A stretch of DNA of 64,000 nt from NCBI GenBank assembly GCA_026214975.1, contig CM047815.1:76971299-77035298 (forward strand). Reading direction: 5' to 3'. Below are positions 1 through 11,436 of the stretch, piece after piece. This DNA is from Gentiana macrophylla. Lineage: Eukaryota; Streptophyta; Magnoliopsida; Gentianales; Gentianaceae. Made by a program: the position numbers and the translations under genes. Within the stretch, counting starts at the first letter, position 1, and each line of letters opens with the position of its first letter. The notes under the pieces are model-generated. The model did no database searches and was not told the DNA's origin. It worked only from the letters and a program-made list of their open reading frames with translations.

Positions 1-642
1 CAAGAGGTTTAGAGCTTCTTCTCGTTTATTTTATTATTTAATGGTGTTTTAGTTTTGGGTTGACAAAGGTTACGGCCAGTCTGAATCATTAAAGGTGAGA
101 TAAGGTTCAAGCATGATGTGAATGAGAGTATCATTAAAGGTGGCCAATAAAGATGTGAATGAGAGGAGAGGGTGGCCATGAGAGAGTGATGAATTCGGAG
201 AATGATTTGAAGATAATGTGGACGTTGAAGACCTTTTTCAAATCGAATTTAGGTGAGGTCCTTCTGCTATAAAAGGAAGGCGTTATAGAGTTGAAAAACA
301 CAGAGAACACAAACGAATGAAAACCGAAAAAGCAACATACCGAGTTTCATATTCTTAATCGAGCTAATAGAAAAAATTATCCCGCATCTTTACCGAAAAA
401 TTGTAACTTAAGCAAAAAAAAAACAAAGCTGTAACTTGGCCCTCTTTTTTTCGTTTTGGTTTACTGGACCCATCATGTTTCATTTTTGTTTACAAGAATG
501 GTCCTATCTTTACCAAAAAAGCGTAACATAACTCTCTTTTCGCTTTTGGTTTGACCAGGTCCCCATCTTTCATTTCCTTCAAGAATGATCCTTCATCTTT
601 ACCGGAAAAGTTGTGACTTAAATGGACCAAAAGTTGCAAATG
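1..642. repeat. Non-genic repeat block
   Basis: No gene is visible. From about 381 to 640 there are two to three diverged copies of a roughly 100-bp unit, recognised by 'atctttaccg', 'agttgtgactta' and 'ttcgcttttggtttgacc'. The same unit occurs in the opposite orientation at 1,490-1,930, so the two blocks are inverted relative to each other around the insertion at about 643-1,470. Bases 1-380 show nothing recognisable. Confidence 0.5.
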
Positions 643-693
643 CAGGGCCGCCCTGGCATTTTTACTTAAGGCCAAATCCTGATTGGGCCTTTT

Positions 694-733
<40 letters not shown>

Positions 734-1470
734 TTGAAAAACATACTTATCACATTTTTAACATCCGTAAATAAAAAATTCAATTTATTGATAGCCTCAA
801 AACATGCCTACAAAGTAGTCTTTTCTAGTATATTTAGAAACAAAAATCAAATTCATACGTATACACAAACACACTTACATATTGCTATTTCAAGATTGCT
901 TTTGCAACACATTTAAATGCGAAATCATTAATCAAAGTAGAATTCTCAATTTCATTAACCATATTATTTATAACTTGAAGATTGAGATTAGAATTTATGA
1001 ATTGTGGAAAATTGAAAGAAGGAAAGAAAAAGCAGCGGCTGAGAGTGAAGAAGATGCAGGGGAAGGGATAATGAGGAGGACGTACTTAGGAGTGAAGTGA
1101 AGTTTTTATTTTTGTTTGTTTGTTTTATTTTCTTTGTGTGTTTTATTTATATAGATATATAATAATATAAAATAATATATTCTTTTTAATTTCTATTGTT
1201 TTCCAAACAAAAAATTAATAAAACTTGTTTGTATGTCTATTTTTTTTTGGGCCAAGTAATTTTTTTTTATTGGACCTTTATCGAATGGAGTAAAAAGAAA
1301 TTTGGGCATTTATCAAAAAAAAAAAAAAAAAACATAATATATTAGGTTGGATCGGATTGAATCTACACGAATTCTTTTTTCTTTTAGCGAAACATGTACC
1401 GTTGGGCCCTCCCGGCACCGTTGGGCTTAAGACGACCGTCTCTCCGGCCTCACATGAGGGCCGGCCCTGG
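643..1470. mobile_element. Candidate non-autonomous hAT-like element
   Basis: The left edge begins CAGGGCCGCCCTGG and the right edge ends GAGGGCCGGCCCTG, giving short GC-rich inverted ends of a type common in plant hAT elements. 'ttgcaaa' occurs next to both edges and may be the remnant of an 8-bp target duplication, but it is offset by about 2 bp on the left. The interior holds a long T run (about 691-732) and AT-rich sequence with no coding potential. The element appears to have inserted into the surrounding 100-bp repeat family. The family call is inference from the end motif. Confidence 0.4.
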
Positions 1471-1489
1471 TTGCAAAAAATAAAATAAA

Positions 1490-2060
1490 AGATGAGGGAC
1501 TGGTCACACATAAACAAAAGAAGAGGGCTAAGTCACAGCTTTTCGGTAAATATGGGGGACTGTTCCTGCAAAAAAATGAAAGATGAGAGACTGGTCAAAC
1601 CAAAGCGAAAGAAGAGAAATAAGTCACAACTTTTCGGTAAAAATGGGGGACCATTCTTGCTATTAGCTCTGAAAAGTTGTGACTTAAATAAATCAAAGTT
1701 GCAAAAAAAATGAAAGATAAGGGACTGGTCACAACTAAACAAAAGAAGGGGGCTAAGTCACAACTTTTCGGTAAAGACGAGGAACCATTCTTACAAAAAT
1801 AATGAAACATGAGGGACTGGTCAAACCAAATCAAAATAAGAGGGCCAAGTCACAACTTTTAGGTAAGGATGGAGTATTATTCTTGCTATTAGCTCCTGTA
1901 TTTTAGTTTGTAATACTTGATGATGTAGAACCTGGCTTAAGTAAATAGCAAGTTTGGTCCCCTATCTTTACAAAAAAGAAGTGACTTAACCTTTTTTTTT
2001 TTGGTTTGGCCAGTCACTCATCGTTTAATTTTTTTTTTGCAACTTTGATCCATTTAACGG
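1490..2060. repeat. Imperfect tandem repeats, ~100-bp unit
   Basis: About four diverged copies of a unit containing 'gagggactggtca', 'gtcacaacttttcggtaa' and 'gggggaccattcttgc' run from 1,490 to 1,900. A reversed partial copy follows at 1,945-2,055. The short open frames here in both directions are products of the repeat and do not resemble proteins. Confidence 0.55.
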
Positions 2061-2735
2061 ATAGTCAACAAAAAGTTAACGGAATTCTTATGCTTGTCTT
2101 TCACGCGCCGTTTGCTTATGAAAAAACCATTATTTTAATCAATTATATCAATCCCACAAAAAAAATTATCCAAATTTCTCCTGCAAATATTGTATGTAAA
2201 TCTATCAAAATACAAGCTTATCACACCTATTTTTCCTCCCGTCGTGCTCAGCCGCTTGAATTTAGGGAAATCAAGGTGCATTAAAATAAAATACATTCAG
2301 TATCAATCTATGCTAAAATGTTTCCCACCTTCTATGCTTGAAGCTTGATACGACGCTTTTACTTCCCGTCGTTACTTCACTCGTAATTGTTAGTATATGT
2401 TGAAAATGATCATTCTTATTGCGTTGTTACTTCACGTGTTACTGTTACTTCGTTCGTAATTGTTACTTTATGTTGAAATGATCTTTCTTATTGTATTGTT
2501 ACTTAATTTGTTATTGTTACTTCAATCAAAGCTTATCAAATCGAATAGAAATGGTGAACACCGTCAATAGAAAATGTTCATTACACAAAATCTTCTGTAA
2601 TTAGCATTATATATATTTTTAACGAAGCCACATTATTTGCTTGCAGTTATAACTGAATATACATTGCATTAAGAAGAATGTTTTGACTGAACCGCATTAG
2701 TTAAGGATAGACACGTATATCATATGAGGCTTGAA
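2061..2735. other. Intergenic; short duplicated AT-rich unit
   Basis: No gene is seen. At about 2,370-2,535 an ~85-bp segment is present twice in tandem with divergence, recognised by 'cgtaattgtta', 'tatgttgaaa' and 'tgatcattcttattg'. The remainder has no recognisable structure. Confidence 0.35.
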
Positions 2736-3230
2736 TGTAATCGAGTCGAGTCGAGTCGATACTCTCTAGGGCTCGACTCGACTCGACTTAAAAAGTTCGG
2801 GCTCGAAACTCGGCTCGAGTTCGATCGAGTCATACAAAATCAAGATCGAACTCGACTCGCAAAATACTCGATATAGCTCGACTCGGCTCGTAAGCTCGAT
2901 TATTTTCCAAGAATTCATTTAATTTTTAATGAAATATAGAAAGATCGAGCTCAACTCGTTTAATACTCGACTCGAATAATTTTTTTTAATTATGAAAAAT
3001 AATCTTTAATAATAAATTTAAGTAATTTAATTAATTAAATAATTATTTAATCAAGCTCGATTAAGCTCGCGAGCTACTCAATTAATATATTTTAAAGCTC
3101 GAGCTCGGCTCGGTTAATTATTCGAGTAGCTCGACTCGAGCTCGAACTCGAAAAAAACCGAATCGAGTCGATCTCTCTTACGAGTCGAGTACGAGTAGCT
3201 CACGAGTAGCCCAGCTCATTTACAGCCCTA
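2736..3230. mobile_element. hAT-like MITE rich in GAGTCGA/GAGCTCGA motifs
   Basis: The segment is saturated with CGAGTCGA, GAGCTCGA and CTCGACTCG, so it can fold on itself extensively. The right end reads TTACAGCCCTA; its reverse complement TAGGGCTGTAA is a common plant hAT terminus. The flanks are GGCTTGAA (2,728-2,735) and GGCTTGAT (3,231-3,238), an 8-bp target duplication with one mismatch. The left end begins TGTAATCGAG and may have lost its outermost bases. There is no coding content. Confidence 0.6.
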
Positions 3231-3462
3231 GGCTTGATTATATCAAATTTATAAAAAGAAGACACTCAACCGTATTTAAATATGAGAATTAAAATGTGTT
3301 ATTTGTTTATAAGGACGTGTTTTGAGACTTAATTAGACACTTAGGACACATTTAAAAGATCATTAGTTATAAGGACGGAATTTATTGAACTTCCCAAAAT
3401 TACCCTTTAATTAGATTCAATGCCCATTTAATTTTTATGCTCTTTCCCGTTCGCTTTTCATT

Positions 3463-3780
3463 TTGTATCCTCCATTACCGCAAATCTCATGGCTTCCGTT
3501 AAGCTTTGCTCCCAATATTTCATGTGTTCTCGTATGCTCTGGCGGAGGTCCGGCTCGACTTTCTCCTATTGCTTGCCATCATCCGAATCTTTCTTCGACA
3601 AGCCTCCATCTCCGTCGCCGCGCCGTCACCGATGGGATCCTACAACATCGTCTCTCCTTCGCCTCCGATGCTAGTCCGCATCGCATCGAATTCAGCGATG
3701 TCATCAATGGCTTTTTCCTTTGTAATATCGGCTATTGTTATGGCGGTGGATTTTGAATTGTTTAGTTTCAAGTAATGTAT
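3463..3780 (+). pseudogene. GC-rich exon-like fragment of unknown origin
   Basis: Three overlapping plus-strand frames are open here, and the base composition is clearly more GC-rich and C/T-biased than the surroundings, as in a plant first exon. The frame starting ATG at 3,489 encodes 61 residues, Ser/Arg-rich towards its end. I recognise no domain. It may be the first exon of a captured gene carried by the surrounding element, or an unannotated transcript leader. Which frame, if any, is translated cannot be decided from sequence. Confidence 0.25.
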
Positions 3781-4965
3781 TTTTGTCTTTGTCAAATTGT
3801 CGAGTTAGATTCAAGACAATGATGTTACCCATTTCTTGATGTTGGTTTTGTTGTGATAATGAAGAACTTAATTTAATGTCTTGGTTGTCTTTTCTTTTTT
3901 TTTTTTTTTTTAATTTTAGAAAATTATGTTCACTCCTAAATGCATTTTTCAATTGTATTTCATCATTTTTTTACCATTGATATAATCATGAAAAGACGAT
4001 AAAGAATTCAAGAAAAAGGCAAATGTGTTGATGGGATTTTTGTTGTTACGGTGTCTATTTGTTTCTTGAATAATTTAGAGGATGTGTGTAGCTTTGGACT
4101 TTTGTGGAAAGGTTTCTTGATGCTGATTTTTGGACAAAGAAAAATGGAAATACATTGCTTGATCGGACAATAGTTGAGATCTAAACTTTAGCCATTCCTT
4201 CATTCTTTTAAGTTTAATTACACCGATTTGAACTTAATAGCCGCATATCTTGTGGTTAATTTGTTTGTGAAAGGTTCAAATAAGAAAGGGTTACCTTGCC
4301 GTTAATTTGATGATCGATTTGAGCATTCATTTCCGATTTGCAAATTGAATATCTCAGGCATCAAACTTGTTGTTCATTAATCCTTGCTACTTTTGTGAAG
4401 TCTCAGATCTGTTGTATCTTGAATCAGATTGCACCGCTTTGTTGGAGAATTAATTCTGCCATATTGAAAGACCTTCTTTGTGGTGTATTGAGTCAACAAG
4501 TCTGTGAATTGGCTGAATCCTCTACTACTTGCAAATCCAGCTATTGTTTGTTGTACCTGCTATTTTTAGATTACTTGCTGAGTCTTGTTGCATTTCCCTT
4601 GATAACCTGCTTTGTATCTTCTGTTGAATGCTCTGTAATAGCAATAGGCATTAGTTTTAGAGTACTGAACATTGTATTCAGTTAGTAAGATTCAGGTCTT
4701 ATAATCTGGTTTCAATCTGATTATCTCTCTTGAAATTCACTGATAGTTCAGTCTTGATCCTTTGTCTTTAGTGTTGTATCAGATTTGATCCCTGCTGTAA
4801 TTTTCATAAATCTGCTGCACTGTGTAATCTTTTAATGTACTGAGTTTGCTATAATCTTGTATTAGCATTGTTTTACTTTGTATCATTTTTTTGGAACTCA
4901 CGAGTATTTTTCGAATTAATACATCAACGCATTTCTTGAATCAAACTTAAACTTTTGTGTATTAG

Positions 4966-5240
4966 TTGATGTCATCGCATAAATTGTTGATGTCACTGCA
5001 TAAAATACTGATGTCACTGCATAAATTGTTGATGTCACTGCATAAAATGCCGATGTCACTGCATAAATTGCCGATGTCACTGCATAAAATATTGATGTCA
5101 TCGCATATCCGATTGCCGATGTCATCGCATAAATTGTTGATTTCACGCGATATATGATCGCCGATGTCATCGCATAAAATGTTGATATCTCTCGCATATA
5201 TGATTGCCGATGTCACTGCATAAAAATATGAATTAAGGTG
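4966..5240. repeat. Minisatellite, ~20-bp unit
   Basis: More than ten copies of a ~20-21-bp unit of the form GATGTCACTGCATAAATTG. Variants alternate AAATTG/AAAATG and CACTGCAT/CATCGCAT. Open frames in several phases are products of the repeat. Confidence 0.85.
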
Positions 5241-6110
5241 AAAGATTTATATTGATCGTAGTTTTATATCAAAAGATATAGCCATTTGAAGTCGATTTTA
5301 TGAAGAAATGAAATCAATTTTATGAAATTAAGTCGGAAAAATATCAAATGTCATCACGGTGTTGCTTCATCAAATGTCATCAGATCCTAATGGTCTCGCA
5401 TCGCGTGTCTCTACATCGGGGTGGCCACTTCATCGCGTGTCTTTGCATCGGGGTGGCCAATGCATCGCGATGTCTCTCGCATATATGATTGCCTATGTAA
5501 CTACATAATTTTTTTGATGTCATTCATATATGATTCTTGATGTCATCGTGCATATCCGATTGCCGATGTCATCGCGATAAATTGTTGATGTCACGCGATA
5601 TATGATTGCCGATGTCATCGCATATATGATTGCCGATGTCACCGCATAAAAATATGAATTAATGTGAAATATTTATGTTGATCGTTGTTAAAAATCAAAA
5701 GATATAGTCATTTGAAGTCGATTTTATGAAGAAAAGAAATCAATTTTATGAAATTAATTCGAAAAATATCAAATGTCATCACGGTGTTGCTTCATCTAAT
5801 GTCATCGCACTCGATGATCATAACATCCCGATGGTCTCGATCGCGGTCTCTCTGCATCGGGGTGCCCACTTCATCGCCGTGTCTCTCGCATCGGGGTGGC
5901 CATCAGATCACGATGTCTCTCGTGCATATATGATTGCCGATGTCACTACATAAATTGTTGATGTCATTCATATATGATTGCCGATGTCACTTGCATATCC
6001 GATTACCGATGTCATCGCGATAAATTGTTGATGTCACGCGATATATGATTGCTTATGTCACATCGTGCATATATAATTGTCGATGTCATCGCGATATATG
6101 ATTGCCGATG
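5221..6110. repeat. Higher-order duplication, ~426-bp period
   Basis: A block opening 'taaaaatatgaatta' at 5,221 recurs at 5,647. The shared part includes 'agatatag', 'catttgaagtcgatttta', 'atcaaatgtcatcacgg' and the following GATGTCATCGCAT monomers. This is a larger repeat made of smaller ~20-bp units plus a unique ~150-bp spacer, i.e. a small satellite-like higher-order structure. Confidence 0.75.
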
Positions 6111-6480
6111 TCAATGCATCGCGGTTGTTAGTGCTTCGCGGTGTCTCTGCATCGGGGTGGTCAATGAATCGTGGTGGTTAATGCATCACGATGTCACTGC
6201 ATCGCGGTTGTAAGTGCATCGCTATGTCACTTCATCGCGGTGTCTCTGCATCGGTGGTGGTCACTGCATCGGGGTGGTCAATGCATCACGATGGTCACTG
6301 CATGGCGGAGGTTAATGCATCGCGGTGGCCAATGTATCGGGGTGGTCACACCATCGCGGTGGTCAATGCATCAGGACGGTCACTGCATCGCAGCTGTCAA
6401 TGAATCGGGGTGGTTAATGCATCGCGGTGGTTACGGCATCGCGATGGTCAATGCATCGGGGTGGTTACACCATCGTGATG
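6110..6480. repeat. Minisatellite, ~19-bp GC-rich unit
   Basis: About 18 imperfect copies of a unit like GCATCGCGGTGGTCAAT or GCATCGGGGTGGTCAAT. The 142-codon open frame over it (6,171-6,599) is Gly/Trp/His-rich only because of the repeat. It ends at an A run (6,484-6,505) and a GAA microsatellite (about 6,538-6,567). Confidence 0.8.
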
Positions 6481-6849
6481 GTCAAAAAAAAAAAAAAAAA
6501 AAAAACTCAGCGCCTGCAATTGAAATGAAAAAAAAAAAAGAAGAAGAAGAAGAAGAAGAAGAAGAAAGCAAAACACAACAGCATGTGTTTGTAAATTAAA
6601 TATAAAAGGTAAATAAACATTCAGGTAAATAAACGTGACATTACCTGAATAAACGTGACATTCAGCATCCGTTCCGGCTTGGCTTTTTTTTTTTTTTTTT
6701 TTTCCTTTATTCATTAAGGGTTTTTGGTCTATTTACCTATTTTTTGTCCTTATAACTAAGTGTTTGTTTTGAGTGTCTTTTTCTAATTAAGTCCAATATC
6801 GTCTTTTTGAATAATTGTCCAATTAAAATATGAGTATTATTGAAACACT

Positions 6850-6973
6850 ACTTTAGTTCTGTCTTAATTAATAATAAGTGTCCTCCCAATTTGATTAAAT
6901 ATTAAAATTGTCCATCTTTATGAAAATATTAAGTAGGTTAATCTATCCTTTTAAAAAAGACGTACGCCTTATC

Positions 6974-7018
<45 letters not shown>

Positions 7019-7031
7019 GAGTAAGCTCCTG

Positions 7032-7077
<46 letters not shown>

Positions 7078-8000
7078 TTGATGATGACGAAAGTTACATA
7101 TTTTAGTTAATAAAGTTTGAAATACACTTCCACAATCATAAATGTTTTAGAGGTATAATAAATTGTTAATGGCGCTTACTTCAAATTCAATGTGTTGAAG
7201 TTAGTATCCGACCTTATTGAGTCCCATCCCACCATATACATATGTGAATAATCATCTAAATGATTAATTTCGTTTCAATGAAGAAAAAAAGATGTATCAT
7301 AAATTAAAATTTTGATAAAAATCTAATAAATTATATTGCTATTTGACAACGATTCTTATTTAGGGATCGACTTTTATGTATAGGTAGTATATCGATATAG
7401 TCATCGTTATATAGGTTTTAATTTTGTTTTATTGATTTTGGTTTTTGTATTATAAATTTACTGATTTTTTTTTAGGGTTAAATTTACTGATTTTGGTTAC
7501 CCTTTCTTGTTATACATACCTGAATTGGAATTTGGGATTTGGAATCAGGAAGTTACACCCGTCATATGCGGAAATAAGACTCCACGCGACAAATCAGATC
7601 TTTTATTTTTAAACAAAATTTAAACTGTGTGGTCCAAATTTGTTTACCGGTCAATTAGGTGCATGTTGATATACCACACAAAAACTTCCCTTTGAAATCC
7701 GATACGCCTGCCTACGTTTTGTTTATGATAAGTTAACTTTATAAATACTCCGTCCGTTTATTTTTAATTGTCGTATTTAGAAAAAACATACATATTTAGG
7801 TGAGAAGTTAATTCTTTGATTTACTATCAAAATGATAATAACGCCATTTTATAATTAATACAATGTTGTTTTCACTTTCTCATACCTTAATAAATAAGGG
7901 TAAATTTAAAAAAACCCCAATATATAACGCTTTGGAAATATAGTTACGACATATAAAAATGATTTTTGGCAACTATAGGAACAAAGGAGTATAAAACACT
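6850..8000. other. Intergenic; homopolymer and TA tracts
   Basis: Contains an A run (about 6,977-7,017), a TA microsatellite (about 7,036-7,069) and a T run. At about 7,745 'tactccgtccgttta' looks like one end of a Stowaway-type MITE, but no partner end was found. No gene is visible. Confidence 0.5.
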
Positions 8001-8001
8001 A

Positions 8002-8247
8002 CTCCATCTGTCCTAAAATATAAGTAATTTTTTTACATAGATTAAAAATGGATAAATGACATAAATTTTAAAGAAAATTGTCTATAATATCCTTTGACTA
8101 CAAAAGCAGATATATAGTAAGTCATTTTGTTTTTTTTAGCTAAAAAGTGGTTAAATGACATAAATTTTAAAGAGAATTATCTAAAATATCTTTTGAGTAC
8201 AAAACAGATAAATTCTGAGACGAAGTAATATTCCTGGACGAAGGGAG
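8002..8247. mobile_element. Stowaway-like MITE
   Basis: The left end is CTCCATCTGTCC and the right end is GGACGAAGGGAG, the inverted form of the common plant Stowaway/mariner terminus CTCCCTCYGTCC. Each side is flanked by the dinucleotide TA (8,000-8,001 and 8,248-8,249), the expected target duplication. It is 246 bp, AT-rich and without coding capacity. Two internal 'gacataaattttaaaga' segments indicate an internal duplication. Confidence 0.7.
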
Positions 8248-8316
8248 TACACGAGTAATACTATTTCGAGGAGTGATATAGGTACAACGAAATTACACAA
8301 CAGTTTGACACAACAT

Positions 8317-10531
8317 TGTAACGCCCCGTTCCCGGACACCGAGTCCTTATCCGGAAATCGAAACGTTCGGCACGCATAATATTAAATAAATAATATTACA
8401 CGTAAGTTCCTCTACCTTGTCGTATCAAATTAAAGCAAACTGAAGTAAAAAGACTGGGTAATTTTTTTCAAATGACCAAGAATAGAAGTACTAAAGATAG
8501 AATAGAATGTAATACTTATTACATCGGAAACCAACCGAATCCAAAAGTACGAATCTCAAAACTAAAAGGAAACTACAAGTTCCAACAATAATCCAGAACT
8601 GGGAAAATAAACGTAAATAAAAGAATAATAAACAAGGTCTTCAACTCCGGCGTCCTCAAACGTCGTCATCAAAGTCCTCCTCAAATATTCACTAACTGTT
8701 TGTTTTCTCTCCCCAAACACATAAATAAACATGCATTTGAGGTAAGTACATTTGTACAAAGTAAGAAGTAGAAGCTACAATTCAATTAAGGTTATTATTA
8801 AAGATATTATCTTAGTGAGACCGACTCAATTTAGGGTTCACTTCGTGTCCATCAACACGCCATGACTAAACGCTTAACTTAGCTTATCTCCGTTACATCA
8901 TTATTCAAGGACACCGTGCATGGCGTTCATCACCTGAGATATACTTGCCAACTAACGGTGATTAGCACCGATTAGCTCCGGGTCTCCCGGTATGCGATAT
9001 CGTCCGATGAATTTCCTCCACTACCCTTCACCGTTTAAGGCCGTGATGGCGTTGTTCACCTTTTATGAACGTATCACATCGCCGATATGGAATAGTGTCT
9101 AACCGAGAATAAATGACGTTTTAGCTTTTATCTACACGTATGTAATTATTAATGTGAATTAACTAACCGCCTAAATGTTTTCGAATAAAACTCACCTTAA
9201 CAACTCTACTCCTCACTTGCACAACTGTAGACATCACATCCTATCAATTACACGACATTGATGAACCCTAGTTCATCAAAGCACAAGCCCTTTCATGCCC
9301 TTCCGACGGATCCGAACTTCAACTCCTTTAAGAGTACATTCGGTGTTTTAATCGAACGAATCGGAAGTTCAATCAAGCTTGTTCATATTTGATTAATGTT
9401 AACATATCATGATTAAGGGTTTAAAACAAAGAAAACACGATTATGAGGCCAAAAACCAAGCTAAAATGCTGTAGTAGTGAAAACAAGATAAAACAGTCAA
9501 ACGCCCGCTTGAAACCTTATAGACGCCCGTCCGTAATCGACGCCCGTCCACTAACCTCGGGCGCCCGTCCGTCAAAAAGCATTACATCTCGAATCAAAAG
9601 TCGACCTCAAACGCCCGTTTGCCTAATGCAGACGCCCGTCCGAGTTACTAGGGTCTCAGATGCCCGTCTGCCTAGTGCAGACGCCCGTCCGACTAGGTTT
9701 TCTCCAAAACTCTAAAATCTTCACAACTCGATTTCTGAATCGTTTCTAACCTAATTAACCTCGTTTTCAGCACCGTAACACGTAGAAAACATATTTTACA
9801 TCTATGATCCTTTGATCAACGAAAAAGCACAACCTTCTTGCATCTACGCATCATAAATCTTGATCTAAACCTCAATAACAATAATTGGAATTGTAGGAAG
9901 AGCCTCTTACTTTTAAGCAAAGAAATTCCAACTCCAAACCACGTAAAAACAAAGCAAGAAAAAGCGATCCTTTTCAGGAGAAAACATGTGATAAATCCAA
10001 ACTTAGATTAGATTCGATCACACGTTTCTAAACGATAAAAACTACGAATTGATGAGTTTGAATCCTTCAAACTCGAAGAAGAACAAAGCTAGGGCTTAAT
10101 CATACCTTATCAAAGCTTCAACTTTTTGATGTCACAACGTTGCTCTCTTCACAACGATTCCGGTGCTCGGCCCTGATCTGAAAACCGTCAAGGATTTAAT
10201 TAACAATTGATGAAAATTCTCTCAGCCCTATTCCCTTGCTCACACACGCAGAAGACAAGTTTGGAGGTGGAAAAATCTGATTAAAACTTTAAGGGGCTTA
10301 TTAGGTTGATTTTTCCTTAAATAGGAAAAATCCCAATATTACCTAAATGCACTGGTTTTCCTTAATCACCCTTATTAAATCAGATTTTCTTCCTTAAATA
10401 TTTATATATATACCTCGAAAATATATACATAAATACCCAAATTATTAAACTCCTAATAAAAGGAACCGAACCCAATATTTCGTTTTCGCAAAATGACACG
10501 TCTGCCCTTTCCCGAAAATCGGAATATTACA
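8317..10531. mobile_element. Solo LTR, 2.2 kb, Ty3/gypsy-like
   Basis: It starts TGTAACGCCCCG and ends GGAATATTACA, i.e. TG...CA with TGTAA/TTACA inverted tips. It is flanked by a perfect 5-bp duplication AACAT (8,312-8,316 and 10,532-10,536). No gag or pol frame, primer-binding site or polypurine tract is visible, so this is a recombined solo LTR. The TGTAAC-CCC start is common in LTRs of Ty3/gypsy chromoviruses, which is the basis for the family inference. It interrupts an older MITE. Confidence 0.75.
9500..9695. repeat. Dispersed GACGCCCGTCCG motifs inside the LTR
   Basis: About nine copies of ACGCCCGTC, or close variants such as ACGCCCGTTTGCCTA and GCGCCCGTCCGTC, occur within 200 bp. The spacing is irregular (about 20-50 bp), unlike a simple tandem array. 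GACGCCCGTC is partly self-complementary. They may be LTR enhancer elements or a local expansion. Confidence 0.5.
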
Positions 10532-10662
10532 AACATTCATCTTCACCATTAATTATTATGGAATCTAGATCAATCAATATTGGAATATTGGTCCCACAAT
10601 AATCAATGGTTTAGATCAATGTTGTGTCAAACTGCTGTGTAATTTGGTTGTGTTGTATCATT

Positions 10663-11220
10663 TCTTTAGTATTTCCTATGGGAAACGTATTTGTAACCGG
10701 TGAGAATCTGCAAGATTTTTTTCCTTATTTATTTTTTTGTTTTGTTTTGTTTTGTTTGTTCAGGTGATCATTTTTAATGGAGTAGTACTCTCTTGAAATA
10801 TACATTTATTTACAAGGCAATACAATCTCTTGAAATGTAACGACTCTTGCCTTGAAAAAAGAAAAAGAAATGTAACGACTCTTTTAAAAAAGAAATAAAG
10901 AGTGTAATTATGGATAATCACACGGTAATCAGTGGAAAATCACGCTCTAATTAATCCACATTCGTTTATTGCAGTCAATCCCATTTTTTAAGGGGAGAAA
11001 CAAATCAGTTGACTCAATTTCTGTTACTACTCCACATTCTTTATCTTCAAAGGGAAAAAAAAAAAACAAAAAAAAACCTGTTTATCTTATTTTTATCAAC
11101 AAAATAAGATCCTCCATTCAAGGGCATCCCAACCGCCATGTGTATATATATATATCTCTATATATTCGCAACTAAAATCTAGTTATTATTTTAATCCAAA
11201 CATTTCAATTCATTTTCACA
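10663..11220. other. Upstream region of the LHT gene
   Basis: Contains 'gaaatgtaacgactctt' twice (about 10,834 and 10,868) and several A and T runs. No gene is seen. The stretch belongs to the probable promoter of the transporter gene. Confidence 0.4.
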
Positions 11221-11222
11221 CT

Positions 11223-11436
11223 CTATATATACTGTATTGTTCTCTTCTGATCAGTTGCGCAACAACTGATCACTCACTTTTTTGTGTGTGTTTGTGTGAA
11301 TGATTATTATTATACAGATCGGTAATTAAGGCTTTTTATTTAATTTAATTATATTGTTTGTTATATTTAAGTTATTCATTTTGATTGTTTAAAAAATGAT
11401 TTGCAGGATTATTGTATTGCTATAAAGAGATTCAAA
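11223..11436 (+). promoter_or_regulatory. Core promoter and 5' UTR of the LHT gene
   Basis: TATATATA at 11,223-11,230 is a plausible TATA box. The leader appears to contain an intron: donor 'cg|gtaatt' at about 11,321 and acceptor 'tttgcag|gatta' at 11,405, only 32 bp before the ATG at 11,437. This is inferred from motifs; no transcript evidence is available. Confidence 0.4.

Larger units (their letters stand above)
3300..6830. mobile_element. Possible composite element with AT-rich inverted ends
   Basis: The left flank (about 3,328-3,375) has 'gacttaattagac' and 'ttagttataaggac'. In inverted orientation these recur at about 6,745-6,795 ('gtccttataactaa', 'ctaattaagtcc'). The arms are roughly 50-60 bp with indels. 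Between them lie a gene-fragment-like GC-rich stretch and large minisatellites. No target duplication could be fixed, so the boundaries are tentative. The interior at 3,780-4,960 shows nothing recognisable. Confidence 0.25.
8274..10662. mobile_element. MITE with ~45-bp inverted ends, split by a solo LTR
   Basis: The left arm (about 8,274-8,317) contains AAATTACACAACAGTTTGAC. The right arm (about 10,617-10,662) is its inverted counterpart, with GTCAAACTGCTGTGTAATTT. Without the LTR at 8,317-10,531 the element would be about 175 bp. No coding content. Its own target duplication could not be defined, so the superfamily is unassigned. Confidence 0.6.

Noticed and set aside
4338..4685. 115-codon open frame, hydrophobic
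   Set aside because: No domain, no matching codon bias, no splice context; AT-rich chance frame.
4966..6480. Regular repeats that could suggest a CRISPR array
   Set aside because: Monomers abut without unique spacers of even length, and the sequence is plant nuclear DNA; it is a minisatellite.
6171..6599. 142-codon open frame
   Set aside because: Composed entirely of the minisatellite and poly-A/GAA tract; the composition is dictated by the repeat.
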